The position numbers were made by a program, and so were the translations under genes. From the NCBI GenBank assembly GCA_019925795.1, contig CM034315.1, positions 31,812,446-31,876,445 on the forward strand: DNA of 64,000 nucleotides, given 5' to 3'. Under the pieces are notes generated by a model, which did no database searches, was not told the DNA's origin, and saw only the letters and a list, made by a program, of their open reading frames with translations. This document shows, one piece after another, positions 45,960 through 57,398 of this stretch; position 1 is the first letter of the stretch; every line of letters begins with the position of its first letter. Source of the stretch: Dendrobium chrysotoxum. Lineage: Eukaryota; Streptophyta; Magnoliopsida; Asparagales; Orchidaceae.

Positions 45960-47940
45960 CACCCACTGTGATGCTTCAGAATTTAAATTGGAAGAATTAT
46001 TCTTTTAATATTTTAATAAGCAACAATCAAAGCTATCTAATATCATCTATCAGTAATAAATAATAAAATGGATTCTATAATTCAAAACATCAATATACAC
46101 ATCTGTATTTATTCCCAACCAACCGCATATACAACTCAGGATCTATATAATCATCAAATATATATCCTGCCTTGAGTACAAAAGAAAAGCTAAAATAAAA
46201 AGAATATAAACCTGAAGGAATTAACCAGCCTCACACTCCGTCTCCTCTTCCCTGACCTGAAATCTTTTAACCACATATAGTGAGCTTAAAAAGCCAAGCA
46301 GTTCACAAAAATCTACAACTAAATTCAAAGCATGGTAAAGGAGCAATATGGATGTCAACAGTTAAGTCATAATAGTTACATTCATATGATCATTGAAACT
46401 GTGCAGAAACAGTAAAATTCATATACAGTAGTAGTAGAATCTATAAAAGAAAAATACTATAGTATGAAAGCCTGTAAAGCAATAAACTAGTACGAATGTC
46501 AAATTTATAAAGCAATCATTATATATGTAATACCAATTAGTAAAGAAATTGGATAAATAATCAAATCAAAATATCAGTAAAGATTATTGAAATCAAATAA
46601 ATGTAGTAAAATTATATAGGAATGTATACATGCTATCAAGTTATTCTATATTATCATTTACTCTATATCTCAATCACATGCTCAATAAATCCTATATATC
46701 ACGTGCTTTGTATATCATATGCTTACTATCAGTACAGTGAATAAATAGTATCAAATAGTACAGTATCCATATCAGTAACAATAATAATCCAGTGGCAAGA
46801 GCAGTAGAAAAATGCAATAATAGTAAATCTGTAATAACAAATTCATACATTACTAAGAATAATGCCTCAAAAACATGCATTTAATAGTCACATTAAAAAA
46901 GTAAGAAGTTGTGGCTATTACGGTGTTTTTTGGTGTTAGTAGCAGTGTTAGTAAACTGTTAGCTTAATAAATAGAGTCATCACTCTTTGTCCGTCGGCAC
47001 AATAATAATCTCTTTATAACATTCAACCAGTGCATCATGTGAATTAATATAGGATAACACGAAACCACTTTATTTAAAGGAAAGCTCATCGGCCCACCAT
47101 CTTTTATTGGTCAATTACTCTCTAACCAATAGGTCAACCAGTCTTTACGTATTTATTTCACGCATGCACATTATTATCATAATACTATAATAGTAATAGT
47201 GGCCAGCGATTACTCAAGCACATATCCACATCCATTTTCAATATATTGAAACAACTAATACATTATTGAGGTTAATTCAGAAATGCCAAAATGTCATAAC
47301 GGTAGACAATAAAAATCTTATTAGGAAAAAATACATATTTTTATAAAATTACCAAAATATCAAGAATTTTTTAAAATGATGTCTTAAGACTTTTATTAAA
47401 CTACACCACTATTTTTAGATGTCAAAATAAATTTTAGGTTAGACAAAAATTGCTGTATTTACAAAATCACCAGGTGAAAAATCTCAAATAAATATTCGAA
47501 ATACCATAATCATGATATCTATAACGTACAAATAGTTATGCTATGAAAGTTTTGCCAATACCAAGTTATTCATATTTTTTCATAATGAAAATAAAAATTA
47601 GATCATAAAAATACCAAAATTTTAAAATATTTGAAATAAAACACAACCCAGACAACATAATATGTATTACATAATAAGAAGTTCGAAGAATAGAAAATTA
47701 CTCCTTGAACAACGCGTGATCGACATCATACTAGCACTACTTATCATCCCACATTTGATTTGACCACTAGATATGATCATCCATTTTAAGTTCAAGTCAA
47801 GTAAAATGGTATATCCATGCATCTTACATGTGCAAATATGCATAAGGCTGTGGTTGAGCTGGTGCTTCTTCTTTTTTTTTTCCTTTTTCAGATCTCTTTC
47901 AACCCTTAAATATTTATGCCTCAAACTATAAATGTTGTGA
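45960..47940 (-). repeat. LTR-like block, copy 1
   Basis: Homologous along its length with 51262-52850: ACACCCACTGTG...AAATTGGAAGAATTAT at the left, CTGAAATC...CACATATAGTGAGCTTAAAAAGCC near 46258, and ACTCTTTGTCCGTCGGC...TTTAAAGGAAAGC...GGCCCACC at 46980-47100. The layout resembles gypsy chromovirus (Tekay/Del type) LTRs read in reverse. I could not find precise TG/CA ends or a primer site. Confidence 0.5.
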
Positions 47941-48399
47941 AATGAGTGGTATATAAAGTAAGAGAGAGGTTTATCTAGTGGTACTAGGTAGGTAAGATTA
48001 TTCTTAGCTTCTAGGAGAGAGGCTATGGTGTTTCTTAGGGATGGGTTCTACTTTCACCACACTATAGGGTTTTGTATGGAAGTCAAACCTTCTTTATACC
48101 ATATTAAGAGACTAGCTAAATTAGAGTTAGTGTCAATCATATAAAATAAGTTATTATAGATAGAATGTATGTGATATTAATCCTATAAATAGCTTTAGTT
48201 GTTATAATGCATCAAAGGACATATTTGATAATACATGAAATTCATTACCATAGTACTAACAAGGGATAAGATGATTAAGTGGACTATTTATAAGGGTCAT
48301 ATTCACAGAAGTTAAATTATAATGTGGGTTATTAGCTATTTCATGAGGTGTGATACTAGTGTTTCAGATGTGTAGGTGCTCATGCATATCTATGTAAAT
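47941..48399. other. Intergenic, nothing recognised
   Basis: AT-rich sequence without supported features; may hold the decayed 3' untranslated part of Sirevirus C. Confidence 0.4.
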
Positions 48400-48713
48400 A
48401 ATAACTATCTGATGCCTCACAATAAAGATTGCATAACTATTCTATCTCTGTTGATGTGGACATTGGACAAAAATTCTAAATGAATCTACGTGTTGTAGGG
48501 GAAAGCTACGTAAATAAGGAACTAGAGAGTGATTCTAATGAACGAGTCAAGTACCTAATATTTTAGTTGCTTATGGTTTATAATTTTGGAGTTTGCGATT
48601 GATGCTTCATGATACATATTTGTGGTATACTTTAGCTCATCATCAATCATAAATCTATCATCTCTCTATGATTGATATGGGCCACTTAATTTTTTTGACC
48701 TCTTGCTAGCCAT
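48400..48713 (-). pseudogene. env-like ORF of Sirevirus C, N-terminal remnant
   Basis: Minus-strand ATG at 48713 opens MASKRSKKLSG..., again a basic/Ser start. About 30 codons on, a stretch lines up by eye with the B copy: EASIANSKIINHKQLKY, then VAFPYNT (B: EARITTSKILNQHILNY, LAFPFNS). Stops occur every 20-30 codons. I cannot follow it below about 48400. The call rests on similarity to 33545-33832 and on its place after RNase H. Confidence 0.45.
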
Positions 48714-49375
48714 GGGAGTAAGAAGGGGTTTCACATATGGCTTGAGTGATCGAAACGAGAAAGATGTAGAGTGAATTGAGGTCCCTTACCCTATGTATAG
48801 TGTCTTTCTTATCGTATAGTTTTATTATGCATTATACAATATGAAAAATAGAATCTAAATTTTCCCGTAAATTATTATACAATTAACTAGGCAAATCATC
48901 TAGTTTGATTCATATTGGACAACTTTTTGATCATCCTAATGAATATACATAATTACTTTTAACAAGCCTTTTTGTATAATATGAAGACTTTCTCATTTCA
49001 TCAAGAGTAGCTAATTTCATAATTATTATTCTAGGCCATACAATCCATATGTATTATATAATACAAATAATTGTACCATATAATATGAAGAATTTCTACA
49101 AATGTTTCTAGACAGTTAATATTGTAATAATTTTGCTTAGAGATTGCCCTATCCGAACTATAACGTACAATGTGATTGTGAATTATACAATAAAAAATGA
49201 AATATTTTTGGTTGAGGATGAATGATAAGAACTTTCCTAAATTAAAAAAAACACTAGAAACTAATAGGTACAAAGAAAAAATTCACATAACAAAAACATA
49301 CAATCACAAACAACAGAACACAAACAACATAAAAGCATATAAACACAAACTATCATAATATAATTAACTAGCCAC
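48714..49375 (-). promoter_or_regulatory. pol-env spacer of Sirevirus C, decayed
   Basis: Minus strand: decayed ATAC/GTAC words (ATTATATAATACAAATAATTG near 49053; TACAATATG at 48833; ACTATACGATAAG near 48812). Then TATACATA (48799-48792) lies about 80 bases before the env-like ATG. Much weaker than in A and B, but in the same order. Confidence 0.3.
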
Positions 49376-50620
49376 TTAAATCAAATACCTAACCTCATCC
49401 TAACTATGCTAAACCTATCATTGTGAAATGGGTTTATAAATATGTTTACTAATTAATTTTTTGTATGAACTAATTAAATGCTTACATCTTCTTTTGACAC
49501 ATGCTCTCTTATAATATGATGCCTAGTATCAATATTTTTAGTGTGAGAGTATTGAATTTGGTTCTTTATGATACATATCACACTAGTTTTATCACACATG
49601 ATTGGAATGGTATCTACTTGCAAACCAAAATTAAGAAGTTTTTGCTTGTTCCATAATACTTGGGCAACATAAATCCCTGCAACTATTTATTTTTCCTCTA
49701 TAGTGGATAATGCTATTAAGTTTTACTTTTTAATAGACCAAGAAACTAATGACTACCCAGAAAAAATTTCATGCTCCTATTATACTTTTTCTACCTACCA
49801 TTCAACCTCCATTATTTGAGTCTAATTATCAGATTAATTCAAAGGTTTTACTCTTCCTAGGAAACTAAATACCTAAAGTGAGTGTCCCTGTGAGATATCA
49901 TAGGATTCTTTTTACCACAGTTAAATGGGATTCCTTAGGTTCACCCTAAAATCTTACACAGAAGCATATACTAAACATGATATTAGGTCTTCTAGCAATA
50001 AGATTTAATAACTATCCTATCATCCCTCTATACATCTTCTAGTTATTAGGCTTTCCACTTGGGTCTTAGTCTAAGTGAGTAGCAGGTAGATGGGTGTCTT
50101 TGTACTCTTATAATCTTTCATATCAAATTTCTTAATTAGTTCTTTGATATACTTAGTCTTGCTAGGGAAGCTTCCATCTTTTCTTAGCTTAACATTAAAA
50201 CCTAAAAAGTATATCAGCTCACCCATCATGCTCATCTCAAATTCATTTCTCATGGTTTATGAGAACTCTTCACATAGTTCATTATTTGTGAATCCAAATA
50301 GGATATCATCTATATAGAGTTCGAATATAAAGATATTTATTCCTTTTATGTTAATGAATAATATGGGGTCTACTATGCCCTTAATAATGGACTTGTCTAT
50401 TAGAAAGCTGTTGAATCAATCATAGTATGCTTTAGGTGTTTGTTTTCTTCAATATAGTGTATTTTTAATTTTGTAAACATGATCTTGAAATGTTGCACTC
50501 TCCAAACTAAGGGATTTTTCTACATATATGACAGCTTGACTCTACTGTTAAATAGGATTACTATGGTATGGTATAAATCCTATTCTATGAAAGTATACAT
50601 GACATGTCAAGCAATAAAGT
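49376..50620 (-). pseudogene. pol: RT and RNase H remnant of Sirevirus C
   Basis: Minus strand. The RT active site is intact YIDD at 50316-50305, within LYIDDILFGFTNNE. The longest open piece is 50253-50071: FEMSMMGELIYFLGFNVKLRKDG, the conserved copia block after the active site. RNase H follows with a decayed SHTKNIDTRHHIIREHV near 49560-49510, and the terminal motif (normally FVDIFTKPF) near 49440. Frames are interrupted throughout. RT upstream of the palm domain is lost at about 50620. Confidence 0.8.
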
Positions 50621-51261
50621 GTTGAGAAATGTATCATTCCAACAAGGATAGGATTTGCCATAAGGTCACTCTAGTACACCTATATGAACTAATTAATTTA
50701 TATTATCAATCAAATAAAGACTAGGTGGTGCAATTGAATGTTAAAATCTATAGGTTATCAAAAAAATATTTATTTAGAATACTCTAAACCTTTGATATTT
50801 TAAAACACATATTTGTAATTGTTGATTTTTTTAATGTTGTTGTTAATAAGAATATAATTACTCCTCATCACTATCAATTTAGTTAGGGCATTAGCTAGAA
50901 TTTCATTCAACTATAGTTTTAATTTCTCCTTGAGATTCCATAACCATAACCGCTATATATCTATGCATGAAAAGTTATATTTGAAATCCCCTAATTATTC
51001 TTTTACTCCTCAGTGAAGGTTGTAGATCACACTATATTTTACTTTCATGCAAGGCCTCTACACAAACCAAATTAAGCATGGAGGATTCAAAATTAGCATA
51101 AAGCAATTCATGAAAGTTAAAAATATAATCTAAAGTAAGACATGATTTTTAAATTATCGTAAGCATAGAGAAAAGTTGCTAGCCATACATGGAATTATAT
51201 TTGAATAAAAAAAATCATTATAATATATAAAATAAAATAAAATTACAAGAAATAAGTATGA
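50621..51261. other. Intergenic, nothing recognised
   Basis: AT-rich; no supported feature between the Sirevirus C fragment and the second LTR-like block. Confidence 0.45.
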
Positions 51262-52850
51262 TATAATTTATTACACCCAACACCTAAATTGGAAGAATTA
51301 TCTATTTTATCTTTTAGTTAATCTACCAGAGCTTTTATAAAGTTATCAATACATACCAGTCTAGGAGAATTAACTAAAAATTATATACCTCAAAAGAATT
51401 CACTATAATCATTCATCAAAATTTGATTTATAATATCTGGAAAACTCTTACATCATAAATCTATTACAAAGCTCCTGACTACAAAAGAAAAAAAATAAAT
51501 GCTAAAAAAATAAATATTCTAATTAGCCTTTCTCCATAAGGTCCTAACCCAATCCCTTACCTGCAATCAATAAAATTCACATAGCAAGCTTATAAAGCCT
51601 AGCAGAACCCAAAACTAGCAGAGCTTTCAATGCAAGATATGGGAGGTCAATTTGCATGCTTACCCAGGTCAATTATATTAGTATCTTTGAATAAAGTTAA
51701 TGATCACTTACTAGTGGTACAAATAAATATGACCAGTCAAGGAGAAAATAGAAATGCATACACTGAAATGTATAAATAGAGAAATACATTGGTGCTACAT
51801 TAATTTAATATATATTATCCTTTTATTATTGAGATGAATTATGTATGTACATGTGTCATATCAGTATTCCTTCTGTCTATAATGTTATCATATGAATTAT
51901 ATTACATCTATGAAATCATGAATATTGTATTAGTTAAACTGTAAATGTATGAGTATGAGTATGCAATTTATGAATCAGTTATCCATCTTATCAATTCTTA
52001 TATATAAGTTTATTATCTATCATTATATATGTTATTAATGCATACATCAACATCATATGATATTAGAAGGCAGGACATCCATCTTTAATATGGTACCTTC
52101 ATTCTTTCATCTGTCATCCATAAGACTTATGAATTATTCATTATATCAACATCACATAATCACTATAGGTGGCTTACAATAATCTATAAACAGTTGTCAC
52201 TCTTTGCCTGTCAGCATAATCTATAAATCTATCAACTTGGATTACCCCACAAACCATCTTTAAAGGAAGGCCCGTGGCCCACCCTCCTTTATAAGTTATT
52301 AAGTTTTAAGGGCCAACTCATATTAATTATAATATTTATAGTCAGTATTCTTTGTTTACATGTAAATTCCACCATATAATAAAATGCTATGAAATGCAAA
52401 AAAATCTATAAAAATTTGTATATTATCATTAACATAAAAAAATCATAACTAATAATTTACTTAATAAAATTTAGTAATATTATAGTCTAAATATTCATAA
52501 AAGGTATACATGAAATGTTACACAAAAAAACTTAATAAATTAGAAGAAAATGAATTTTCATCACTTTTGGGAGAATTTAAATCATGTAACACAAAATCAT
52601 TAAAAAAAAGGGAAGGATTTCATTAACTAACAATGATCAAATCACTTTTCCTAATTGGAGCCACAAACATAAATGGCCCTAAGGTAACTTTCTCTGTTAT
52701 CTTATTCTCCCTTTCCCTCTCTTCTCCCCTTTTCTTCCCCAGCAAGGCATCCATAGTGGGTAATGTTGCTGGAGGGTAATGGGTATAATAATTAGATTTA
52801 GATATTCTTATATTTTAGAAAAATAATACTTGGCTTAATGCCACAACTTT
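51262..52850 (-). repeat. LTR-like block, copy 2
   Basis: Starts TTACACCCAACACC...AAATTGGAAGAATTAT and follows copy 1 (45960-47940) in order: CCTGCAATC...CACATAGCAAGCTTATAAAGCC (51560), ACTCTTTGCCTGTCAGC...TTTAAAGGAAGGCCCGTGGCCCACC (52197-52285). On the minus strand its end (...GGTGTTGGGTGTAA) is like the 3' end of plant chromovirus LTRs. A gag remnant on the same strand lies at 53340-54500, so this may be that element's 3' LTR after loss of pol. Confidence 0.5.
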
Positions 52851-53339
52851 AAACCTTTCAACATCATAACCCTCACTACATAAAACTTAGCACCATTACA
52901 CTTATATAAATTCCCAAAATTTATGAGATCTTAGCACTAGGGCTCCGCACTACCCAATATCGTAGTGCTCTCAGAAAAAAATTTAATGAAATTTAGAAGT
53001 TCAACTTTCTATTATTATAATTTACTCAACTTAGAAATATGCCATCCTAAATATTTTCACTGTATACAAAAAAATAATCAATTCAAAAAGAAATTTGATA
53101 CAAAAAATAAGGTCAAAATTGACTCATTTCATCATCTAAATCACCTCGATTCAAAAACCAGATCGGTACAAGATCAATATAAATCCAAAATATCTACTAA
53201 TTATTGACTTATTATTCATTTCATTGAATCATGAGTTTAATCAATCTATCACGCTCATGCTTATAATTCAACCACATGTCATTCAAAATGCTATGTAATA
53301 ATTATCTATTAAAATTAAATGCATATAATAAAGAATTAT
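52851..53339. other. Intergenic, nothing recognised
   Basis: AT-rich; an incidental 80-codon frame (52965-53207) has no family features. Confidence 0.45.
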
Positions 53340-54500
53340 ACCAGTGGGTCCCCCAGGTACAAATCTATCATCCTGCTAAATTATTGTAACTCTACGTAAT
53401 AGTGGTGCTAATAATGGCATAATATATTGTGTGGGTTCCTTCATTCATCTATCCTATTCATAGACCTTTCACAATATGTTTAAGATCCAATAATCCTCTA
53501 TCCATAACCCTAACTGGACTATTCTACTCCAAATCTAAATCATAATCTCTATCATTATTATTGACAATCTATTATTTGGTTTCCTCATTTTCCATACTTG
53601 AAACACTACCGAATCATCAAAAAATACTATCTAATGTACCTCCTAGCACATCAGGTACACTTCGGGACACTTCTCACACTTGTGTTAGATCCTCTATAGC
53701 TATCATAAGATTTCCCCCTCTTATCAGGGCTATCTCTTATTTTCATATCATCATCTCTAGATCACTTTCTGCTTATATCCTATTTGAATAATGGTATAGC
53801 TAAATCAGTCTCCACTAAACTTCCTCTCTCATATAGCCCTAAAAACTCGTAAACCCTTAATTATAGAAATGGGTGTCTTAATTAATTTTTTAATCTAATC
53901 AAAAAATTGGAACAATTTTCTTCCACTATACTGATCAATTATTGAGCATACTTGGCTAATAAAGTAAATTCTGATTCATACTACTTCACTATCGTTTTTC
54001 CTACTCTAATATCTTAAAAGCCTTCTGCATTTATTATCGAGCTGATGGAGGTATAAAAAATTTTATGAAAATAGTAATAAGATTTTCCCAAGTGATATCT
54101 AGATTTATTATTCCATGGAATTTCTCTCTTTGTAATCCTATCCATGATCTTTCTATTGCTCCTTCCAATAAAAATACTGCTAGTGCTCTTTTTTGCTCTC
54201 AAGGCACTATATAATATCAAATATTTTCTCTATGCTCAGCAACCAATATACTGCTATCTGAGGTTCTATAACTCCCTTAAATAATGAATATTTCAATTTT
54301 TGAAATGTCTGTAAGTTCTATCTTCATCAGTATCCCTTGTCCCAGATTCTCTACTCTAAGTTTCACTTATAATTTGAGCAACCATACTTGTATGCTATAG
54401 CATTCTATTAGGAGACATTAGAGCTGCCGTTTTACTTTACCCATTCTATACATCTTAATTAGTTGGATCCATTATCCACTAATAATAAGGTTCTCTCTCT
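53340..54500 (-). pseudogene. gag: Chromovirus-like gypsy gag remnant
   Basis: Minus strand. The best-preserved part is at about 54205-54030: ALAVFLLEGAIERSWIGL followed by DITWENLITIFIKFFIPPSAR, the retrotransposon gag core (LLEG-A-WW, then TWENF--F--KFFP in living relatives). Downstream are YESEFTLLAKYAQ (about 53975-53935) and a charged C-terminal region. Stops and shifts throughout. No protease or RT follows before the LTR-like block at 52850, so pol has been deleted or the pieces are unrelated. Upstream it runs into the outer LINE at 54565 without an LTR. Confidence 0.65.
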
Positions 54501-54564
54501 TAGTTCATTAAAGATCAAAATCAATACATGAAATATATATCTAAAATAGAACAATCAAATAATA

Positions 54565-55258
54565 GGGTAGGAAAGAGAAGCTCCATCATTTTAGAGAGAG
54601 AAAGCCCACCATTTTCAAATTTTGTTTTTCATGGGTTTCTCGGCATTCCAGTAGGGGATGGCGGCGGATGCCCGCCAGCCATCAGTGACCTCATCTTCTT
54701 CTTCTGCTCGATCTTCTTATGGATTGAGTGGTCAGAATAGAGTAGATGTTAATCATAGATGAGCTAGTGTTGCTGAAGATGCATTAGAGGCGCTAAAGAG
54801 GTATTCTTCAGGTCCTCTAGTCATTAAAGAGAATTGTGGTGATATTCCAGCAAAGATTGATTTTGTAACTAGTAAGGCAAAAGGAGATTTTGCTTAGCTC
54901 TGATTGTAATACTCCTCGGCAGCTGAGATACCCTATTGTATCGCCTTTGAAATTGAATGATCTTGAAGCTTCTTCATCAGGAATGAAAATTTTTATCAAT
55001 GATTCGGATATTCAAATGCAATCCCTGGCAACCGTGTGATAAATATGAATTCCTTGAAGTTGATTAACAAAAATATTCATGATTCTAATGGAAAGTGTCT
55101 TGTAGGCAATCCAGAGGATGTTGCTGCTGAGGTACTTGTGAATGTTGGTTCAGTTTCTAATCAAGATGTTGGTTTGGACAAGGCAATTCTGAGGGAAGAT
55201 CTCAATCATTTTATTTAGTCTAAGAATAATGTTAGTGTCTGTAAGGAGGTTCTAGAAA
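54565..55258 (+). mobile_element. Outer LINE, 5' part
   Basis: Begins with a LINE-type 5' UTR (AGAGAAGCTCCATCATTTTAGAGAGAGAAAG), then ORF1 from ATG 54658 (MAADARQPSVTSSSSSARSS). The N-terminal ORF1 region is followed in a broken frame to 55258, where the inner LINE is inserted; the reading resumes at 61495. Closest in sequence to LINE copy 1. Confidence 0.8.
55243..55258. repeat. Target duplication of the inner LINE, left copy
   Basis: AAGGAGGTTCTAGAAA here and AAGGAGGTTCCGGAGA at 61495-61510: 13 of 16 identical, and all three differences are transitions of the C-to-T or G-to-A kind in the left copy. The right copy follows directly after the poly-A. Confidence 0.82.
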
Positions 55259-55373
55259 TTTTTTAGGCTAATTGCAACTAATATACCATTTTTAGAGAGA
55301 GAAGCTATGCAATTTTAGGGAGAGAAGCTGGTTTTTTGAAAAACCTAATTCCGCGCATTTTCCTCCTTTTCTG

Positions 55374-57398
55374 ATGACAGTGGAAAGCCGCCGGCAAGCC
55401 ATGGCCGGTAGCTCCTTCGACGTCCGAAAGTCATCTCGAGCTCTTCCTAGGGTATCTACCAATTCTTCTCCACCGGCATTTGGTGACTCCATCAGATTAA
55501 AGATTGAATGTCCCTTACGTATTAACGAAGGTGGGCTTTTGAAGCCCAAGATTTCTACAGAGGTGCATGGGAAAGTAAAAAATGTTGTTGCCATTGATGC
55601 GGAGATGCATCGGTTGAAACCTGCTATCTCCTTAGAAGGTATTAGTGGAGTTCAAAAAGATTCTGGTGCGTCTTCTTCTTCTAGTTCTAAGGTCCGTTGG
55701 AGCGAATTGGTTGAGCCTAGTGAAGGTACCAGTGGTGCTGTTGTTGCGGCAAAGGCTGAGAGTCCTCAATTGATGTACAGCCAACACCCTTCTACTGTAG
55801 TATTGCTGGATAAGATGATTTTGGTAGGAGAAAGTTCTATTATAGGTGGAAATCAGGGTGACAAGAATTCTAGAACAGATTTGGAGAAGGTTAATTTTTG
55901 TGAGCGAGGGGTTCTGGGGGATTGTAGTCCTTTGAATCAGTAGGGAGGTCAAGTTCAGATCAAGCCTGGTTCTTCGAATGCTTGGAGCAAGAAGGCTAAT
56001 ATTTATCTGGCTGACATTAATGTTCGCGAAGGGTTTATAGAAAATGGGTCTGTGGTTAAACTTCATGTTCCTAGTGAACTTGATAACTCTAATAGACTGT
56101 AGAATTCTCTTGTTATCAAGGTTTTTGGTGATGACACTCCTTTCCCTATCATTAGTCTAGAACTAAGGAGACAATGGTCGGCTTTTGGCAAATTTCACTT
56201 GACCCTGCTTGGGATGGGATGGGTCCTTTGCGCTTTTGAGGACCCGGGAACTGTGGATTTGGTGTTGAAAAGCAGACCTTGGTATGTCAATGGCACCATT
56301 ATCGGAATGGATAGGTGGTCTCCTTCCTTTTCTCCTTCCTCGCTGAAAGGGCATTCTGCGCCTATCTAGATACGAATGCTAAACCTACCCTTACAATGTT
56401 GGGATGAGATCAATGTGTGTAGGATTGCTTCTATGGTTGGAACCCCTTATCTCATAGATGGAAACATGTTCCAAGGGGGGAGGAGGGAGTTTGCTAGGGT
56501 GTGTGTGTGGGTTAAACTTGAAAATTAGCTACCATTGGGAGCTTGGGTGGAAGGGAGTTTGGGCAAATTCTTCCAGTGTATTGAGTATGAGATATTGCCT
56601 ACTTTCTGTTTCAGTTGTGGAAAGATTGGTCACCTTAAAGAAAATTGTTTGAAAAATAGAGTTGGTGTGTCCCAAGTCCAGGAACTCAAGGAGAATCGGG
56701 CTGGGAAGACAAATTTGGTGTTTCCAAATATGAGAGCTCTGGGTGGCGCTGATCAACAGTTGGAAGAATATGGCCCTTGGGTACACGTCCAATATGGGAA
56801 AAGAAGGCTATGTAGGAGGAATAATCAATCACGAGCTTTGAAGTTGGATGCGGTGAAGGAGGTGACAAGATCAGTAGTTCCTCCTACTGAGAAGGTGATT
56901 ATTGATGCTGCAGCAGCACTTCCAGTTGATGAGATTACTGAGGGTGGGATTGCTTCTTACTCCATGCCTGTTGTCCGAGATGCTATGGAAGTTTCTGTTG
57001 ATGGAAAACTGGAGCAGCAGCTGGAAGGTACTTTGGAAGGAGGTTTGATATCTTCTACTAGTGATATTTCTTACAATAATAATATATTTCAAGTTTTGAA
57101 TGATATTATGGAGGAAGGGGAGATTAATGAAGCAGTAGACCTTCATAATCTTGCGGGTAATGTAGAAGGGAGTAAAGTTTCTAAAGTAGGGTAGGCTGGA
57201 CTTTTCCCGAGGAATGAGCTGGGGTATATTGAAGATAGTTCTTCTAATGTTAAGAAGAAAGGGCTTAAGCAACTAAAAGGGTTGGGTCCTATAAATGTGG
57301 CTTCTAGAACAAGGAGGTTGGATGGCGATCTTAAGGAGAAAGCTGGGGACTCTTCCCTCCTATCCTTTAATGTCTTCTATTTTGTTTTGGAATTGTAG
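55374..57398 (+). pseudogene. LINE ORF1 of the inner copy
   Basis: 675-codon frame without a shift from ATG 55374 (MTVESRRQAMAGSS; a second in-frame ATG at 55401) to TAG at 57396-57398. It is interrupted only by five TAG codons, at 55941, 56100, 56367, 56526 and 57192. N-terminus Ser/Pro-rich. DUF4283-type domain about 56060-56560 (QWSAFGKFHLTLLGMGWVL; GTIIGMDRWSPSFSP; SLKGHS...IRMLNLPLQCW). CCHC zinc knuckle CFSCGKIGHLKENC at 56607-56648. A variable acidic C-terminus ends NVFYFVLEL, like that of copy 1 (NVFICVFEL). Binds the LINE RNA in the ribonucleoprotein. Its last 29 nt overlap ORF2 in the +1 frame. In the relatives visible here, at least the 56367 stop replaces Trp. Confidence 0.87.

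Larger units (their letters stand above)
48400..50620 (-). mobile_element. Sirevirus C fragment, minus strand
   Basis: Contains, on the minus strand, the second half of RT plus RNase H (50620-49376), a spacer with GTAC/ATAC words (49260-48790), and the start of an env-like ORF (48713-48400). LTRs, gag, protease and integrase are absent or beyond recognition. The gene order matches Sireviruses A and B. Confidence 0.72.

Noticed and set aside
52965..53207. 80-codon plus-strand frame
   Set aside because: AT-rich chance frame with no conserved motif.
55632..57272. Antisense frames of 133-144 codons opposite LINE ORF1
   Set aside because: Shadows of the real sense frame, which holds the DUF4283-type domain and zinc knuckle.
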